DNA of 64,000 bases from Bradyrhizobium viridifuturi (lineage in GTDB: Bacteria > Pseudomonadota > Alphaproteobacteria > Rhizobiales > Xanthobacteraceae): positions 124,001-188,000 of the forward strand of contig NZ_LGTB01000003.1 in assembly GCF_001238275.1 (NCBI RefSeq), given 5' to 3'. Of this stretch, positions 30,258 through 39,532 are shown piece after piece; the first letter of the stretch is position 1, and each line of letters begins with the position of its first letter. Made by a program: the position numbers and the translations under genes. Below the pieces are notes generated by a model, which was given only the letters and a program-made list of their open reading frames with translations, had not been told where the DNA came from and made no database searches.

Positions 30258-32873
30258 GTGCTGACAAATATTGTCGTCTCCGTTGTTAGGACCTGTACGC
30301 GTTTTGCCCTTCCGGTTGTCATTATCTCTGTGCTGCTGTCGATCGGTGCCGGCTTCTACACGGCCCGCAATTTCTCGATCAACACCGACATCAACAAGCT
30401 GATCTCGCCGGATCTCGATTGGCGCAAGCGCGACAACCAGTTCGAGGAAGCCTTTGATCGCGAGCGGCTGATCCTGGCGGTCGTCGAGGCTGCGACGCCC
30501 GAGCTGACCAGCTCGGCCGCCAAAGCGCTCACCGCGAAGCTGCAAGCCGACAAGAAGAACTTCGAGGCGATCACCGCGCTCGGCTCCGGTGAGTTCTTCG
30601 AGAAGAACGGCCTTTTGTTCCTGCCGACCGAGGAAGTCGGCAAGGTCACCGGCCAGCTCGAATCGGCCGCGCCGTTGATCGAGATCATGGCAGGCGACCC
30701 TTCGATTCGCGGCCTGACCGGTGCGCTCGAGACCGGCCTTGCCGGCGTCAAGCGCGGACAGGTCAAGCTCGACAATGCCGCGCCGCCCTTCAACCTGATC
30801 TCCGAGACCGTCGAGACCGTCCTCGCCAAGGGCAACGCGACCTTCTCCTGGCGGGAGCTCACCAGCGACAAGCCACTGACCGATTCGGACAAGCGCGCCT
30901 TCATCGAGATCAAGCCGATCATCGACTACTCGGCGCTGGAGCCCGGCAAGGCCGCGACCGACGCGATCCGGCAGGCTGCGGCCGACCTGAAATTCCCCAC
31001 CGAATACCACGCGCGCGTGCGCCTGACCGGACCGGTGCCGATCGCCAACGAGGAATATGCCACCGTGCAGGACGGTGCGATCACCAACGGCATCGGCACC
31101 GTGGTGATCGTGCTGATCATCCTCTGGCTGGCGCTGCATTCCGGCAAGATCATCTTCGCCGTATTCGTCAACCTGTTCATCGGCCTTGCCATCACCACGG
31201 CAGTCGGCCTGATGATGGTCGGATCGCTGAACCTGCTCTCGATCGCCTTTGCGGTCTTGTTCGTCGGTCTCGGCGTCGACTTCGGCATCCAGTTCAGCGT
31301 GCGCTACCGTTCCGAGCGTTACAAGAACGACAATCTGACGTTGGCGCTGGAAAACGCCGCGCGCCGCTCGGCGGTGCCGCTGTCGCTCGCGGCGATGGCG
31401 ACCGCGGCCGGCTTCCTGTGCTTCCTGCCGACCGACTACAAGGGCATTTCCGAGCTCGGCAAGATCGCCGGCGCCGGCATGTTGGTGGCCTTCGTCACCA
31501 GCATCACGGTGCTGCCGGCGCTGCTCGACCTGCTCAATCCGCCCGGCGAGAAGGAGCCGGTCGGCTACGCCTTCCTGGCGCCGCTCGACCACTTCCTGGA
31601 GAAGCACCGCGTTCCGATCATCGTCGGCACGCTGCTGGTCACGGTCGCGGGCTTGCCGCTGCTGCACTACATGAAGTTCGACTTCAACCCGATCAATCTG
31701 CGCAACAAGCAGGCGGAATCGATCGCCACCTTCCTGGACCTGAGGAAGGACCCGAACACCGGCGCCAACGCCATCAATGTGATGACGCGCTCGGATGCCG
31801 ACGCCAAGAAGATCGAGGCCAAGCTCGAGAAGCTGCCGGAAGTTTCGCGCGTGATGTCGCTCGACAGCTTCGTGCCGGAGGACCAGCCGGCCAAGCTGAA
31901 GCTGATCGCACAGGCGGCCAAGACGCTCGGCCCGGCGCTCAACCCCGACTCGGTCGATCCGGCGCCGTCGGATCAGGAGAATGTCGAGTCGCTGAAGAGC
32001 TCGGTCGACAGCCTGCGCAGGACCGCAGGCGACAGCAAGGGGCCGGGTGCGGTTGCCGCGCGTCGGCTTGCCGACGCCCTGCAGAAGCTCGCCGATTCGA
32101 ACCAGGCAACCCGCGACAAGGCGCAGGACGTCTTCGTCGCGCCGATGAAGATCGTCTTCGACCAGCTTCGCAATACGCTGCAGGCCCAGACCGTCACGCT
32201 GCAGAACCTGCCGCCGGAATTGGTCGAGAGCTGGAAGACCAAGGACGGCCTGATGCGTGTCGAGGTCGAGCCGAAGGGCGATCCGAACGACAACGACAAT
32301 CTGCGCCGCTTCGCCGACGCCGTGCTCGCCGCCGAGCCGACCGCGATCGGCGGACCGGTGTCGATCCTGAAGTCGGGCGATGTCATCGTGAATGCGTTCA
32401 TCCACGCCGGCATCCTGGCGCTGGTCACGATCAGCCTGCTGCTGTGGCTGGCACTGCGCCGGGTCGTCGACGTGCTGATGACGCTGGTTCCGCTGTTGGT
32501 CGCCGGCATCGTCACGCTGGAGATCTGCGTGCTGATCGGGCTGCCGCTCAACTTCGCCAATATCGTCGCATTGCCGCTGCTGCTCGGCGTCGGCGTGGCG
32601 TTCAAGATCTACTATGTCACGGCATGGCGGCAGGGCAGGACGAATCTGCTGCAATCGAGCCTGACGCGCGCGATCTTTTTCAGCGCGCTGACCACCGCGA
32701 CCGCGTTCGGCAGCCTGTGGCTATCCAGTCATCCCGGCACCGCGAGCATGGGCAAGCTGCTTGCGCTCTCGCTCGTCACCACGCTCGCGGCGGTGCTGCT
32801 GTTCCAGCCGGCGCTGATGGGCAAACCACGCGAAACCCTCAAGGAAGAGGATATCGCCAACGACGTCACCTGA
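30258..32873 (+). CDS. hpnN: Hopanoid RND transporter HpnN
   Basis: 871-residue MMPL/RND-family inner-membrane transporter that moves hopanoids toward the outer membrane. The first helix is VVIISVLLSIGAGFYTA, followed by a large periplasmic loop, a five-to-six-helix block (IGTVVIVLIILWLALHSG onward, with GLGVDFGIQFSVRYR), a second periplasmic loop and a second helix block ending before GKPRETLKEED. The GTG at 30258 was chosen because the signature TNIVVSVVRTCTRF begins there; a start at 30099 would add 53 atypical residues. It is divergent from ispH-hpnH. Confidence 0.9.
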   Translation: MLTNIVVSVVRTCTRFALPVVIISVLLSIGAGFYTARNFSINTDINKLISPDLDWRKRDNQFEEAFDRERLILAVVEAATPELTSSAAKALTAKLQADKKNFEAITALGSGEFFEKNGLLFLPTEEVGKVTGQLESAAPLIEIMAGDPSIRGLTGALETGLAGVKRGQVKLDNAAPPFNLISETVETVLAKGNATFSWRELTSDKPLTDSDKRAFIEIKPIIDYSALEPGKAATDAIRQAAADLKFPTEYHARVRLTGPVPIANEEYATVQDGAITNGIGTVVIVLIILWLALHSGKIIFAVFVNLFIGLAITTAVGLMMVGSLNLLSIAFAVLFVGLGVDFGIQFSVRYRSERYKNDNLTLALENAARRSAVPLSLAAMATAAGFLCFLPTDYKGISELGKIAGAGMLVAFVTSITVLPALLDLLNPPGEKEPVGYAFLAPLDHFLEKHRVPIIVGTLLVTVAGLPLLHYMKFDFNPINLRNKQAESIATFLDLRKDPNTGANAINVMTRSDADAKKIEAKLEKLPEVSRVMSLDSFVPEDQPAKLKLIAQAAKTLGPALNPDSVDPAPSDQENVESLKSSVDSLRRTAGDSKGPGAVAARRLADALQKLADSNQATRDKAQDVFVAPMKIVFDQLRNTLQAQTVTLQNLPPELVESWKTKDGLMRVEVEPKGDPNDNDNLRRFADAVLAAEPTAIGGPVSILKSGDVIVNAFIHAGILALVTISLLLWLALRRVVDVLMTLVPLLVAGIVTLEICVLIGLPLNFANIVALPLLLGVGVAFKIYYVTAWRQGRTNLLQSSLTRAIFFSALTTATAFGSLWLSSHPGTASMGKLLALSLVTTLAAVLLFQPALMGKPRETLKEEDIANDVT

Positions 32874-32959
32874 CGCGTTGGCGATCCGCTGTCGATCCGG
32901 CTTGGCGGCAGGCGCCGCCGAGCCGCGATTCGTCGCCGAGCGGGACTCGCGCGACGGTA

Positions 32960-33610
32960 TCAGTGCGTCGGGCGCGCGATGTCCGGGAGCAGGCAGATAT
33001 CGCCGACGGTGTCAGCGGACGCATTGGCGGCGCCCGGAGTACCTGCCGCCTGCTTCTGACCGGGCTTGGTGGCAGGCGCCACGGCGCCGGTGGTCTTCTG
33101 CGGCGCAGCCGATTTGGGAGCGGCGCCCTTCGCGGTCGGGGCAGCGGCCGGGTTGCCTGCGGCACTCACCGGGATCGGCGGACCGACGCGGGTCCAGGTC
33201 TCGCCGCCGCACAGGAAGCCGAGCACGCAGCCCTGGATCTCGAGCTGATCAGTCCCGACCGGCTTGATGGTCGAGCTGTAGAGCTGGCCGTCCTTCGCGT
33301 TGTAGACTTGGCCTTCCCACGCGTCGGCGCCGGCCTTCTTCTTCATGTCGATCAGGATCGGCATGCCGAGTGTAGGCCTGCTCTGCTTCGCCGGATCAGG
33401 ATTGTTCTTATCCTTGCCGCCGGGGGTTTTTTCCCATGACACCGCACCCCACATGTTGCCATTACACTGGGCGACGCGGATGGTGGCGACACCATCTGCG
33501 ACCTTCCAGTCGCCGGTCGGGTCCGCTGCAAGTGCCGGTGATAATACGGTGGCCAAAAATAAACCTGAAAAGGCTATTGTACGCGCGAAAGTTCTTGGGC
33601 AGTGCAACAT
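32960..33610 (-). CDS. DUF2147 periplasmic protein
   Basis: 216-residue secreted protein. A signal peptide (LFLATVLSPALAADPTGDW) is followed by a DUF2147 domain of about 110 residues, recognised by DPTGDWKVADGVATIRVAQC, the segment KDKNNPDPAKQSRPTLGMPI and GQVYNAKDGQLYSSTIKP. The last ~70 residues are a low-complexity Ala/Pro/Lys tail ending in a short Cys-containing segment (DICLLPD). The function of the family is unknown. It lies convergent to hpnN and divergent from hpnO, so it is embedded in the hopanoid island but separately transcribed. Confidence 0.8.
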   Translation of the reverse strand: MLHCPRTFARTIAFSGLFLATVLSPALAADPTGDWKVADGVATIRVAQCNGNMWGAVSWEKTPGGKDKNNPDPAKQSRPTLGMPILIDMKKKAGADAWEGQVYNAKDGQLYSSTIKPVGTDQLEIQGCVLGFLCGGETWTRVGPPIPVSAAGNPAAAPTAKGAAPKSAAPQKTTGAVAPATKPGQKQAAGTPGAANASADTVGDICLLPDIARPTH

Positions 33611-33712
33611 GGTCCAAACCTGTGCTTAACTAGACGATCCGAGCAGGGGTCAAAACGCCGCTAGCGAGCGTTTTAAGTTGACGAGATGGCCATCAACCGA
33701 CGTATGTAACGA

Positions 33713-35104
33713 ATGGTAAGTTCCAATTTAGACGTTTCCGAGATTTTTGTGGAGCGGGAGGGGCAGCGCGGTGCCATGCACACGCGTCACCTCAATGAGC
33801 AGCTCGTTCGCGTCCTCAAGACCATCGGCTATGACGTCGGCTTCCAGAAGGGGCAAGGCCAATACCTCTTCGATCGTCAGGGGGCTCGTTACCTCGATCT
33901 ATTGAGCGGATTTGGCGTTTTTGCGATTGGCCGCAATCATCCTGACCTGCGCAAGGCGCTGAAGAGCGTGCTCGACGCCGATCTGCCCAATCTCGTGCAG
34001 CTAGACGTCTCGACCCTCGCCGGTGTGCTCGCGGAACGGCTTCTGGAGCATGTTCCATATCTGGACAAGGTGTTTTTCGCCAATTCCGGCGCCGAAACCG
34101 TCGAAGCGGCGATCAAGTTCGCGCGTGGCGCGACCGGCCGGCCGGGCATCGTCTATTGCGGGCATTCATTCCACGGCCTGTCCTACGGCGCCCTGTCGCT
34201 GACCGATGATACGAATTTCCGCAGCGGCTTCGAGCCGCTGCTGCCGGGTTGCACCCCGATCCCCTACAACGATCTCGAGGCGCTGGAGAAGGCGCTGTCG
34301 TCGCGGCAGGTCGGTGCGTTCATCGTAGAGCCGATCCAGGGCAAGGGCGTCAATATGCCCACCGACGAGTTCCTGCCCGGCGCGCTGGCGCTGTGCCGCA
34401 AATACGGCACGCTGTTCATCGCCGACGAGATCCAGACCGGCATCGGCCGCACCGGAAAATTCCTCGCGATCGAGCATTGGGGCATCGAACCCGACATGGT
34501 GCTGCTCGCGAAGGCGCTGTCCGGTGGCCACGTGCCGATCGGCGCGCTGCTGACGCGCAAGCACATCTTCGACAAGATCTTCAACCAGATGGACCGTGCG
34601 GTCGTGCACGGTTCGACCTTCGCCAAGAACGATCTGGCGATGGCCGCCGGCATTGCGACGCTCGATGTCATCAAGGCCGAGAAGCTCGTCGAGAACGCTG
34701 CCAAGCGCGGCGCCGAGCTTCGCCTTGCGCTGACGCGCATGGTGCCGGGTTATGAGTTGATGAAGGAAGTCCGCGGCAAGGGCCTGATGATCGGCGTCGA
34801 GTTCGGTCCGCCGAAATCGCTGCGGCTAAAGGCATCGTGGAATCTGCTCGAGACCGCCAACAAGGGCCTGTTCTGCCAGCTCATCACGGTGCCGCTGTTC
34901 AAGGATCACAAGATCCTCACGCAAGTCGCCGGCCACGGTCTCCACACCATCAAGCTGCTGCCGCCGCTGATGATCACCGAGGAAGATTGCAGCTGGATCG
35001 AGAAGTCGTTCGACGACGTGATTGCCGGCAGCCACAAGGTGCCCGGCGCGATCTGGTCACTCGGCAAGACGCTGGTCGACAACGCGGTGCGCAAGTCGGC
35101 GTAG
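33713..35104 (+). CDS. hpnO: Hopanoid aminotransferase HpnO
   Basis: 463-residue class III pyridoxal-phosphate aminotransferase. It is assigned to HpnO, which makes aminobacteriohopanetriol from an aldehyde derived from ribosylhopane. The PLP lysine is about residue 267 (VLLAKALSGGHVPIGA), and the cofactor Asp is in FIADEIQTGIGRTGKF. ANSGAETVEAAIKFARG binds the phosphate. Both the sequence and its place at the end of the hpn cluster support HpnO rather than an ornithine or acetylornithine aminotransferase. The ATG at 33713 fits the family N-terminus. Confidence 0.88.
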   Translation: MVSSNLDVSEIFVEREGQRGAMHTRHLNEQLVRVLKTIGYDVGFQKGQGQYLFDRQGARYLDLLSGFGVFAIGRNHPDLRKALKSVLDADLPNLVQLDVSTLAGVLAERLLEHVPYLDKVFFANSGAETVEAAIKFARGATGRPGIVYCGHSFHGLSYGALSLTDDTNFRSGFEPLLPGCTPIPYNDLEALEKALSSRQVGAFIVEPIQGKGVNMPTDEFLPGALALCRKYGTLFIADEIQTGIGRTGKFLAIEHWGIEPDMVLLAKALSGGHVPIGALLTRKHIFDKIFNQMDRAVVHGSTFAKNDLAMAAGIATLDVIKAEKLVENAAKRGAELRLALTRMVPGYELMKEVRGKGLMIGVEFGPPKSLRLKASWNLLETANKGLFCQLITVPLFKDHKILTQVAGHGLHTIKLLPPLMITEEDCSWIEKSFDDVIAGSHKVPGAIWSLGKTLVDNAVRKSA

Positions 35105-35112
35105 TCGAACCT

Positions 35113-35199
35113 GTAGCCGGGATGGAGCGAAGCGAAATCCGAGGTTCTCGAAACCGGTGAGTCCGTTCCCGGATTGCGTTGCGCCGCATCCGGGCTACG
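35113..35199. repeat. Palindromic intergenic repeat (GTAGCC type)
   Basis: Left arm 35113-35141 (GTAGCCGGGATGGAGCGAAG...) is inversely complementary to 35170-35198 (...GCATCCGGGCTAC), with a spacer of about 28 bp. It lies directly after the hpnO stop and could form a 3' hairpin for that transcript. Confidence 0.7.
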
Positions 35200-35206
35200 A
35201 AGCTAT

Positions 35207-35499
35207 CTAAGCTTCATCCGCGCAGGTAGCCTTCGACCACATCTTATCGAATTCGTCTTTCTCAATCTCCGCGGCCTCGAATTCTGGATTCGCCCGAATC
35301 TCAGCGAGCGGCGAAATGTCTCTGGGCTCAAAAAGGTGCGACCCTCAGACTTCGAGCGACTGGCGTAGTCTAATGAGCCGTCGGAGAACGCCTCCACTCT
35401 CCGGACCTCCCACCGCGCGTCATCCAGTTCGCTGTAGATTTCGACGGGGTCGTAGCTGTTCGAATGTCGCCACGTCACTTTCGTGTAGCGCAACGTCAT
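35207..35499 (-). pseudogene. DUF6881-like small protein, frameshifted
   Basis: Small cytoplasmic protein beginning MTLRYTKVTWRHSNSYDPVE and IYSELDDARWEVRRVEAFSDG, which resembles DUF6881 proteins, a family of unknown function. After FLSPETF the frame shifts at about 35310-35314. The family-like tail PLAEIRANPEFEAAEIEKDE, then FDKMWSKA, continues in another frame to a TAG at 35207. With one base restored it would be about 97 residues. In the unshifted frame the C-terminus is an unrelated Arg-rich stretch. Single-base loss by sequencing error is the simplest reading. Confidence 0.6.
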
Positions 35500-35615
35500 G
35501 GCTGAGCGGTTCCAAAGCCTTTATCGCCGCCTGACGTCAGGGGCGCGGCATTAGAACAAGATACACGTTTCTGCTCAGCGACGACACTCAACCCGCAAAC
35601 ATCGGGGGCCAGATA

Positions 35616-36380
35616 TCACCCCTCCTTGTTCGCGCGCATAGCGCTCTCGAACTTGTCGCCGAACTCGGTCAGTTCGTCGGCGCCGAGATCGCTGACCGCC
35701 CAGTAATTCAGGCCGCGGTCGCTCCAGCGCCGGATATTGAAGCCCTGCAAGGTCGAGACCTTCGCGGGCTTGCGTTCGGTATTTGCCGTCTGCGCCACGA
35801 ACAAATTGATCACGTGCTGGCGCCGCTTGTAGACCACGGCGCCGATCTCGCGTGCGTTGACGTAGTCGAGCCGGCCGCCGATCAGCGTAAAGCCCTGCGC
35901 GGTCAAGTCGATCACCGGCGGCGAGACGTCGAGCTTGCCGTTGAACCAGGGCTTGACCGTATGCTGATCGGTCGAGACCACGTCGATCAGATGACCGGCC
36001 TGCAGCGAGCGCAGATGCGCCGACACCACCTCGTTCTCGATGCGCTGCTCGTCGTCGTTGCGCAGCACGATCGCGATGAGGCCCGTCGCCGCCATCGCCG
36101 ATACCGCCGAGCCCATCGCGAAGCCGCGCAGCACCGAGCGCCGGCTCGGCGCGGCCTGCTGCTGCGGCAATGCCTTCTCGATCTTGCGGCGCAGCTCGAG
36201 CGGCGCCTTGTAGCTGACGTCGCTCTCGGCGATCGCCTGGCGGATCTCCTGATATTCCTTCATCAGGGCGGCGCAATGTGCGCACCCCTCGATATGGGCT
36301 TCCACTTCGCGTGCATGGCCGGCGTCGAGTTCGCCGTCGATCAGCGCGTGGACCAGCACTTCGGCTTCCTCGCAGGTCAT
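35616..36380 (-). CDS. Zinc-binding anti-sigma factor
   Basis: 254-residue transmembrane anti-sigma factor. The N-terminal ZAS domain carries the H-x3-C-x2-C motif (EAHIEGCAHC) plus upstream His/Cys (MTCEEAEVLVH). A membrane helix follows at about residues 84-106 (GFAMGSAVSAMAATGLIAIV), and the C-terminal ~145 residues should be periplasmic, with an IDLTAQGFTLIGGRLDYV core typical of these proteins. It overlaps the ECF sigma gene by 4 bp and should hold that sigma factor inactive until a periplasmic, possibly redox or zinc, signal arrives. Confidence 0.88.
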   Translation of the reverse strand: MTCEEAEVLVHALIDGELDAGHAREVEAHIEGCAHCAALMKEYQEIRQAIAESDVSYKAPLELRRKIEKALPQQQAAPSRRSVLRGFAMGSAVSAMAATGLIAIVLRNDDEQRIENEVVSAHLRSLQAGHLIDVVSTDQHTVKPWFNGKLDVSPPVIDLTAQGFTLIGGRLDYVNAREIGAVVYKRRQHVINLFVAQTANTERKPAKVSTLQGFNIRRWSDRGLNYWAVSDLGADELTEFGDKFESAMRANKEG

Positions 36381-36934
36381 TTCGCTTGCTCCTGTTCCGC
36401 GAGCCAGGCTGATCGCAGCATGGCGCGGGCGCGCGCGAGGCGGGACATCACGGTGCCGACCGGCACGGCGGCGACATCGGCGATCTCGCGGTATGAAAGA
36501 TTCTGGATTTCCCTGAGCACAAAGGTCTCGCGGAACGGCTCGGCGAGCGCCGCGACCAGCTTGCGCACGGTGTCGCCGTCGAAGCGGCGCAGCATTTGCT
36601 TTTCCGGTGTCTCCGGGGCTTCATTCCACATCGGGGTCTGGTCGCCGCCCTCGGGCAGCTCCTCGACCGCCGTGGGGGCGGTCTTGCGGCGGGCATATTC
36701 GGCGCGGCAGACATTGCGCAGGATCGCGAACAGCCACGGCTTCATCGCAGGTCCCCGGTAGCTGTCGAAATGCTTATAGGCGCGCAGGTAGCATTCCTGC
36801 ACTGCGTCCTCGGCATCGGCGGCATCGCGCAGCAAATAGCGCGCCAGCGTATAGGCGTCGTCAAGGTAGGGCAGCGCGGCTTCGCGGAAGCGCCGTGCCT
36901 TTTCGGGATCGTCTTGCGACGCTTTGACAACCAT
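36377..36934 (-). CDS. ECF RNA polymerase sigma factor
   Basis: 185-residue sigma-70 family ECF factor. Region 2 is visible as YLLRDAADAEDAVQECYLRA and PWLFAILRNVCRAEYARR; region 4 as FVLREIQNLSYREIADVA plus PVGTVMSRLARARAMLR, the promoter -35 reader. The ATG at 36934 has an AGGA site upstream. The stop overlaps the anti-sigma start by 4 bp. It follows the cupredoxin gene by 94 bp on the same strand, so metallophosphoesterase, cupredoxin, sigma and anti-sigma may be one operon under its own control. Confidence 0.9.
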   Translation of the reverse strand: MVVKASQDDPEKARRFREAALPYLDDAYTLARYLLRDAADAEDAVQECYLRAYKHFDSYRGPAMKPWLFAILRNVCRAEYARRKTAPTAVEELPEGGDQTPMWNEAPETPEKQMLRRFDGDTVRKLVAALAEPFRETFVLREIQNLSYREIADVAAVPVGTVMSRLARARAMLRSAWLAEQEQAK

Positions 36935-37028
36935 CGTGTCCTGCCCGGCATGTCGAGAGACGGCTTGTGCCCGGCCAGGGGCTGAGGGCCACCGGCCGGG
37001 CATGGCTGTGATTATATGGCTGGTCACG

Positions 37029-37352
37029 TTACCCAACCTTGATACTGCCTGTCATGTGCGGATGCAGCGAGCAGAAATACTTGTACTCGCCGGGCTCCGT
37101 GAAGGTGAACGAGAAGGTGCCGTCGGTATCCATCGTCTTGGAACGGAATTTTCCCGCGCACACCACGGTGTGCGGAATGTCGTCGCGGTTGGTCCAGGTC
37201 ACGGTGGTGCCGACCTTCACGTCGAGCGGGTTCGGCGCGAACGAGAAGTTGTCGATGTGGACCGCGACGTCTTCGGCGCGGGCCGCGGTGACAGGCAGCA
37301 GCATGGCCGCGACCACGGCGATCCCGAAGTCGCGTCGATTGATCGAACTCAT
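37029..37352 (-). CDS. Periplasmic cupredoxin
   Basis: 107-residue blue-copper-like protein. An N-terminal export signal contains a twin-arginine-like NRRDFG and a hydrophobic stretch (VVAAMLLPVTAARA). The cupredoxin core has the copper ligands His in DIPHTVVC and the C-terminal Cys-x2-His-x-His-Met set (FCSLHPHM), matching the pseudoazurin/plastocyanin pattern. It may carry electrons or bind copper in the periplasm. It begins 12 bp after the metallophosphoesterase stop, so the two are co-transcribed. Confidence 0.88.
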   Translation of the reverse strand: MSSINRRDFGIAVVAAMLLPVTAARAEDVAVHIDNFSFAPNPLDVKVGTTVTWTNRDDIPHTVVCAGKFRSKTMDTDGTFSFTFTEPGEYKYFCSLHPHMTGSIKVG

Positions 37353-37364
37353 CGGTGTCTTCCC

Positions 37365-38318
37365 TTAACCCTGCAGCGGCGTGTCGATGATCGCCAGCGG
37401 CTGGCTGTTCTGCTTGAAGTTGATGCTGGCGACGCCGAGCATGCTGCGCAGCTTGGCATCCTCGACCTTCATCGGGCCGGGCGAGGGCGCAGCACCCGGC
37501 GCCGGCTGCGGGAAGGCGGTCGAACGCGCGGTGTGGAAGGTGACGTTGCCCTCGACCTTCTGCATCACCTGGTGGATGTGGCCGTTGAGCACCGTGACCG
37601 AGCCGAAGCCCTTGACGTATTCCAGCGCGCGGGCGCCGTCCTCGGTGCCCCAGCCCCATTGCGGGTAGACGGTCCATAGCGGGATGTGGGCGAACAGCAC
37701 GATCGGGGTCGACTTGGAACGGCCCTTGAGGTCGTTCTCGAGCCATTCCAGCTGCTCGTTGCCGAGATTGCCGAGGCCGCCGCCCTTGAGGTCGACGACG
37801 TTGACGAGGCCGACGAAGTGGACGCCGCCGGCGTCGAAGGAGTAGTAGCCAGGACCCTTGGTGCCCTTGCCATAGCGCTCCTTGTAGAGCTTGACCTCTT
37901 CGTCGATGAAGTCGTGCTCGCCCGGCACGTAGTGCACGTCGAGCTTGGCCTGCGAGATGATGCGATCGGCGTCGTCGAATTCGGACGCCTTCGACAGATG
38001 CGTGATGTCGCCGGTGTGGATCATGAAGGACGGCTTGGCCTGCATCGCCTTGACCTTGTTGATCGCCTCCTCCAGCGTACCGATGGCGTTCGGGTTGGCC
38101 GGCTTGTCGAAGCCGACATGGCTGTCGCTGATCTGCATGAAGGTCATGCCGGTGGTGGCTTCGGCAGCGGCGGCCGAGCCGACGATGCCGAGCGAATGCG
38201 GCACGCCGCCGGTGACGGTCCACAGCACGCCGGTACCGGCCCAGGTCATGCATTCCAGCACCTTGCGTCGGCTGACGCCTTTTTCCTCATCGTGGTGATT
38301 GTGATCGTGTCCGCTCAT
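37365..38318 (-). CDS. Exported metallophosphoesterase
   Basis: 317-residue calcineurin-like phosphoesterase. A His-rich N-terminus (SGHDHNHHDEEKG) leads into a twin-arginine-type signal (SRRKVLECMTWAGTGVLW) and an alanine-rich cleavage region. The metal-binding motifs are in order: ISDSHVGFD, HTGDITH, GEHDF, a late FAHIPLW and NGHIHQ. The ATG at 38318 has GGGAGA just upstream. It heads the operon with a cupredoxin and an ECF sigma pair. The substrate could be a nucleotide, phospholipid or phosphoester; the sequence does not say. Confidence 0.85.
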   Translation of the reverse strand: MSGHDHNHHDEEKGVSRRKVLECMTWAGTGVLWTVTGGVPHSLGIVGSAAAAEATTGMTFMQISDSHVGFDKPANPNAIGTLEEAINKVKAMQAKPSFMIHTGDITHLSKASEFDDADRIISQAKLDVHYVPGEHDFIDEEVKLYKERYGKGTKGPGYYSFDAGGVHFVGLVNVVDLKGGGLGNLGNEQLEWLENDLKGRSKSTPIVLFAHIPLWTVYPQWGWGTEDGARALEYVKGFGSVTVLNGHIHQVMQKVEGNVTFHTARSTAFPQPAPGAAPSPGPMKVEDAKLRSMLGVASINFKQNSQPLAIIDTPLQG

Positions 38319-38569
38319 GACAAGTCTCCCGTGGTCCCAGGGATTGGGTTTCCGGGAAGGTGATCGGCAGGCCCTGGGGTTTATTCCCGGGGCTTTGGAG
38401 GGGCTTGAGGGCAGGGATGACGATTTCGTGAGAGCCCGGCGGCCCGCCGTACCAGGCCAGCCAAGAGGCCCGCGCGCGACAGCTGGCCGCAAGGGCAAGA
38501 TGCGCCATTGAAGGCGCCGCGCATGCGACGCTATCCACCCGGCAAACCCCTGATCGGTTGGAGGAAACC

Positions 38570-38977
38570 ATGGGCAACGTGACCGGAGGCTGTCATTGCG
38601 GCGAGATTCGCTATGAGGTGACCGGGGAACCGGTCGTCCATGCGCTGTGTCACTGCACCGATTGCCGGCGCCATGCCGGCGCGCCGATGGTCGGCTGGGT
38701 GATGGTCGCTGAGGACGCCCTCAAGGTGACCAAGGGCGAGCCCAGGATCTACCGATCCTCGGAACACGGCCGGCGGCACTTCTGTGCGAATTGCGGCAGC
38801 GGGCTTTTCTACACCAACGGCAACATGTTGCCCGGCTTCATCGACATCCAGAGCGGCACCTATGACGATCCCGGCGCGATACCGGCCACCATGCACATCC
38901 AGGTGGCGGAGCGGCTGCGCTGGATGGAAACCGCGCATGAACTGCCGGCCTTCGATCGCTTTCCGCCGACGGAATGA
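38570..38977 (+). CDS. GFA family protein (glutathione-dependent formaldehyde-activating type)
   Basis: 135-residue zinc-binding GFA-domain protein. The zinc cysteines are seen in GGCHCGEIRYE, HALCHCTDCRR and FCANCGSG, the full set for the fold. GGAGG lies just before the ATG at 38570. Members bind glutathione or other small thiols, though most have no proven reaction. It is divergent from the metallophosphoesterase operon. Confidence 0.85.
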   Translation: MGNVTGGCHCGEIRYEVTGEPVVHALCHCTDCRRHAGAPMVGWVMVAEDALKVTKGEPRIYRSSEHGRRHFCANCGSGLFYTNGNMLPGFIDIQSGTYDDPGAIPATMHIQVAERLRWMETAHELPAFDRFPPTE

Positions 38978-39073
38978 CAGATGGCCGATGAACGCGCCGG
39001 ACACCATGCGCCCCGCAACACGGAAACGCGCTGCAACATCGATGCGCTACTATGGTGCAAACGCCACAAGGGC

Positions 39074-39289
39074 CTAACGATCTTTCTTGGCTCCGGGCAA
39101 CCACATTCCCGTTTTGGTTTTGTTGTACGCCGCAGTAACCGTGAGCAATGCAGCAATCGCAAGGATTGCAATTGGGCCTAACACCAATTTGCTCAGGCTA
39201 GGTATGAGCGCGAGAACAAAAATGGGCGCGAGGACAATCACCCAAAGGGTCTGAATCCAAGCTGGGAGGCGATATTTCGGCTCTGCCAA
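39074..39289 (-). CDS. Possible small two-helix membrane protein
   Basis: A 71-residue product with a TTG start: the codon is preceded by GGAGG at good spacing, which decides this start over a longer frame reaching 39715. The protein begins LAEPKYRLPAWIQ and has two hydrophobic segments (TLWVIVLAPIFVLALIP and LVLGPIAILAIAALLTV), with a basic tail (MWLPGAKKDR). I do not recognise a family. Support rests only on the ribosome site and the membrane-protein-like composition. Confidence 0.4.
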   Translation of the reverse strand: MAEPKYRLPAWIQTLWVIVLAPIFVLALIPSLSKLVLGPIAILAIAALLTVTAAYNKTKTGMWLPGAKKDR

Positions 39290-39532
39290 ATCAATCTCCT
39301 CCAAAACCACCAGCCACACACCGAAGTAAGAATTTAGAATTCGGCCACAACGCAAAAAAGATGATATGTAGCGGCCCGGCCGCGCCGCGGATCGATTTCC
39401 GGCCGTTATGGCGTTGGCGCCACAATACTGCGGCGATGAACAGCCGCAACAAACCTGTCTTGCAGCCGTCAGCATAATGTCAGCGCTCCTGCTTAGGATG
39501 GCGGACTTCACTCGCCAGACCGAGAGATCATC

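Noticed and set aside
30243..32654. 803-residue open frame antisense to hpnN
   Set aside because: Gln/Arg/Asp-rich composition typical of the complement of GC-rich coding DNA, with no domain; hpnN on the other strand is a clear gene.
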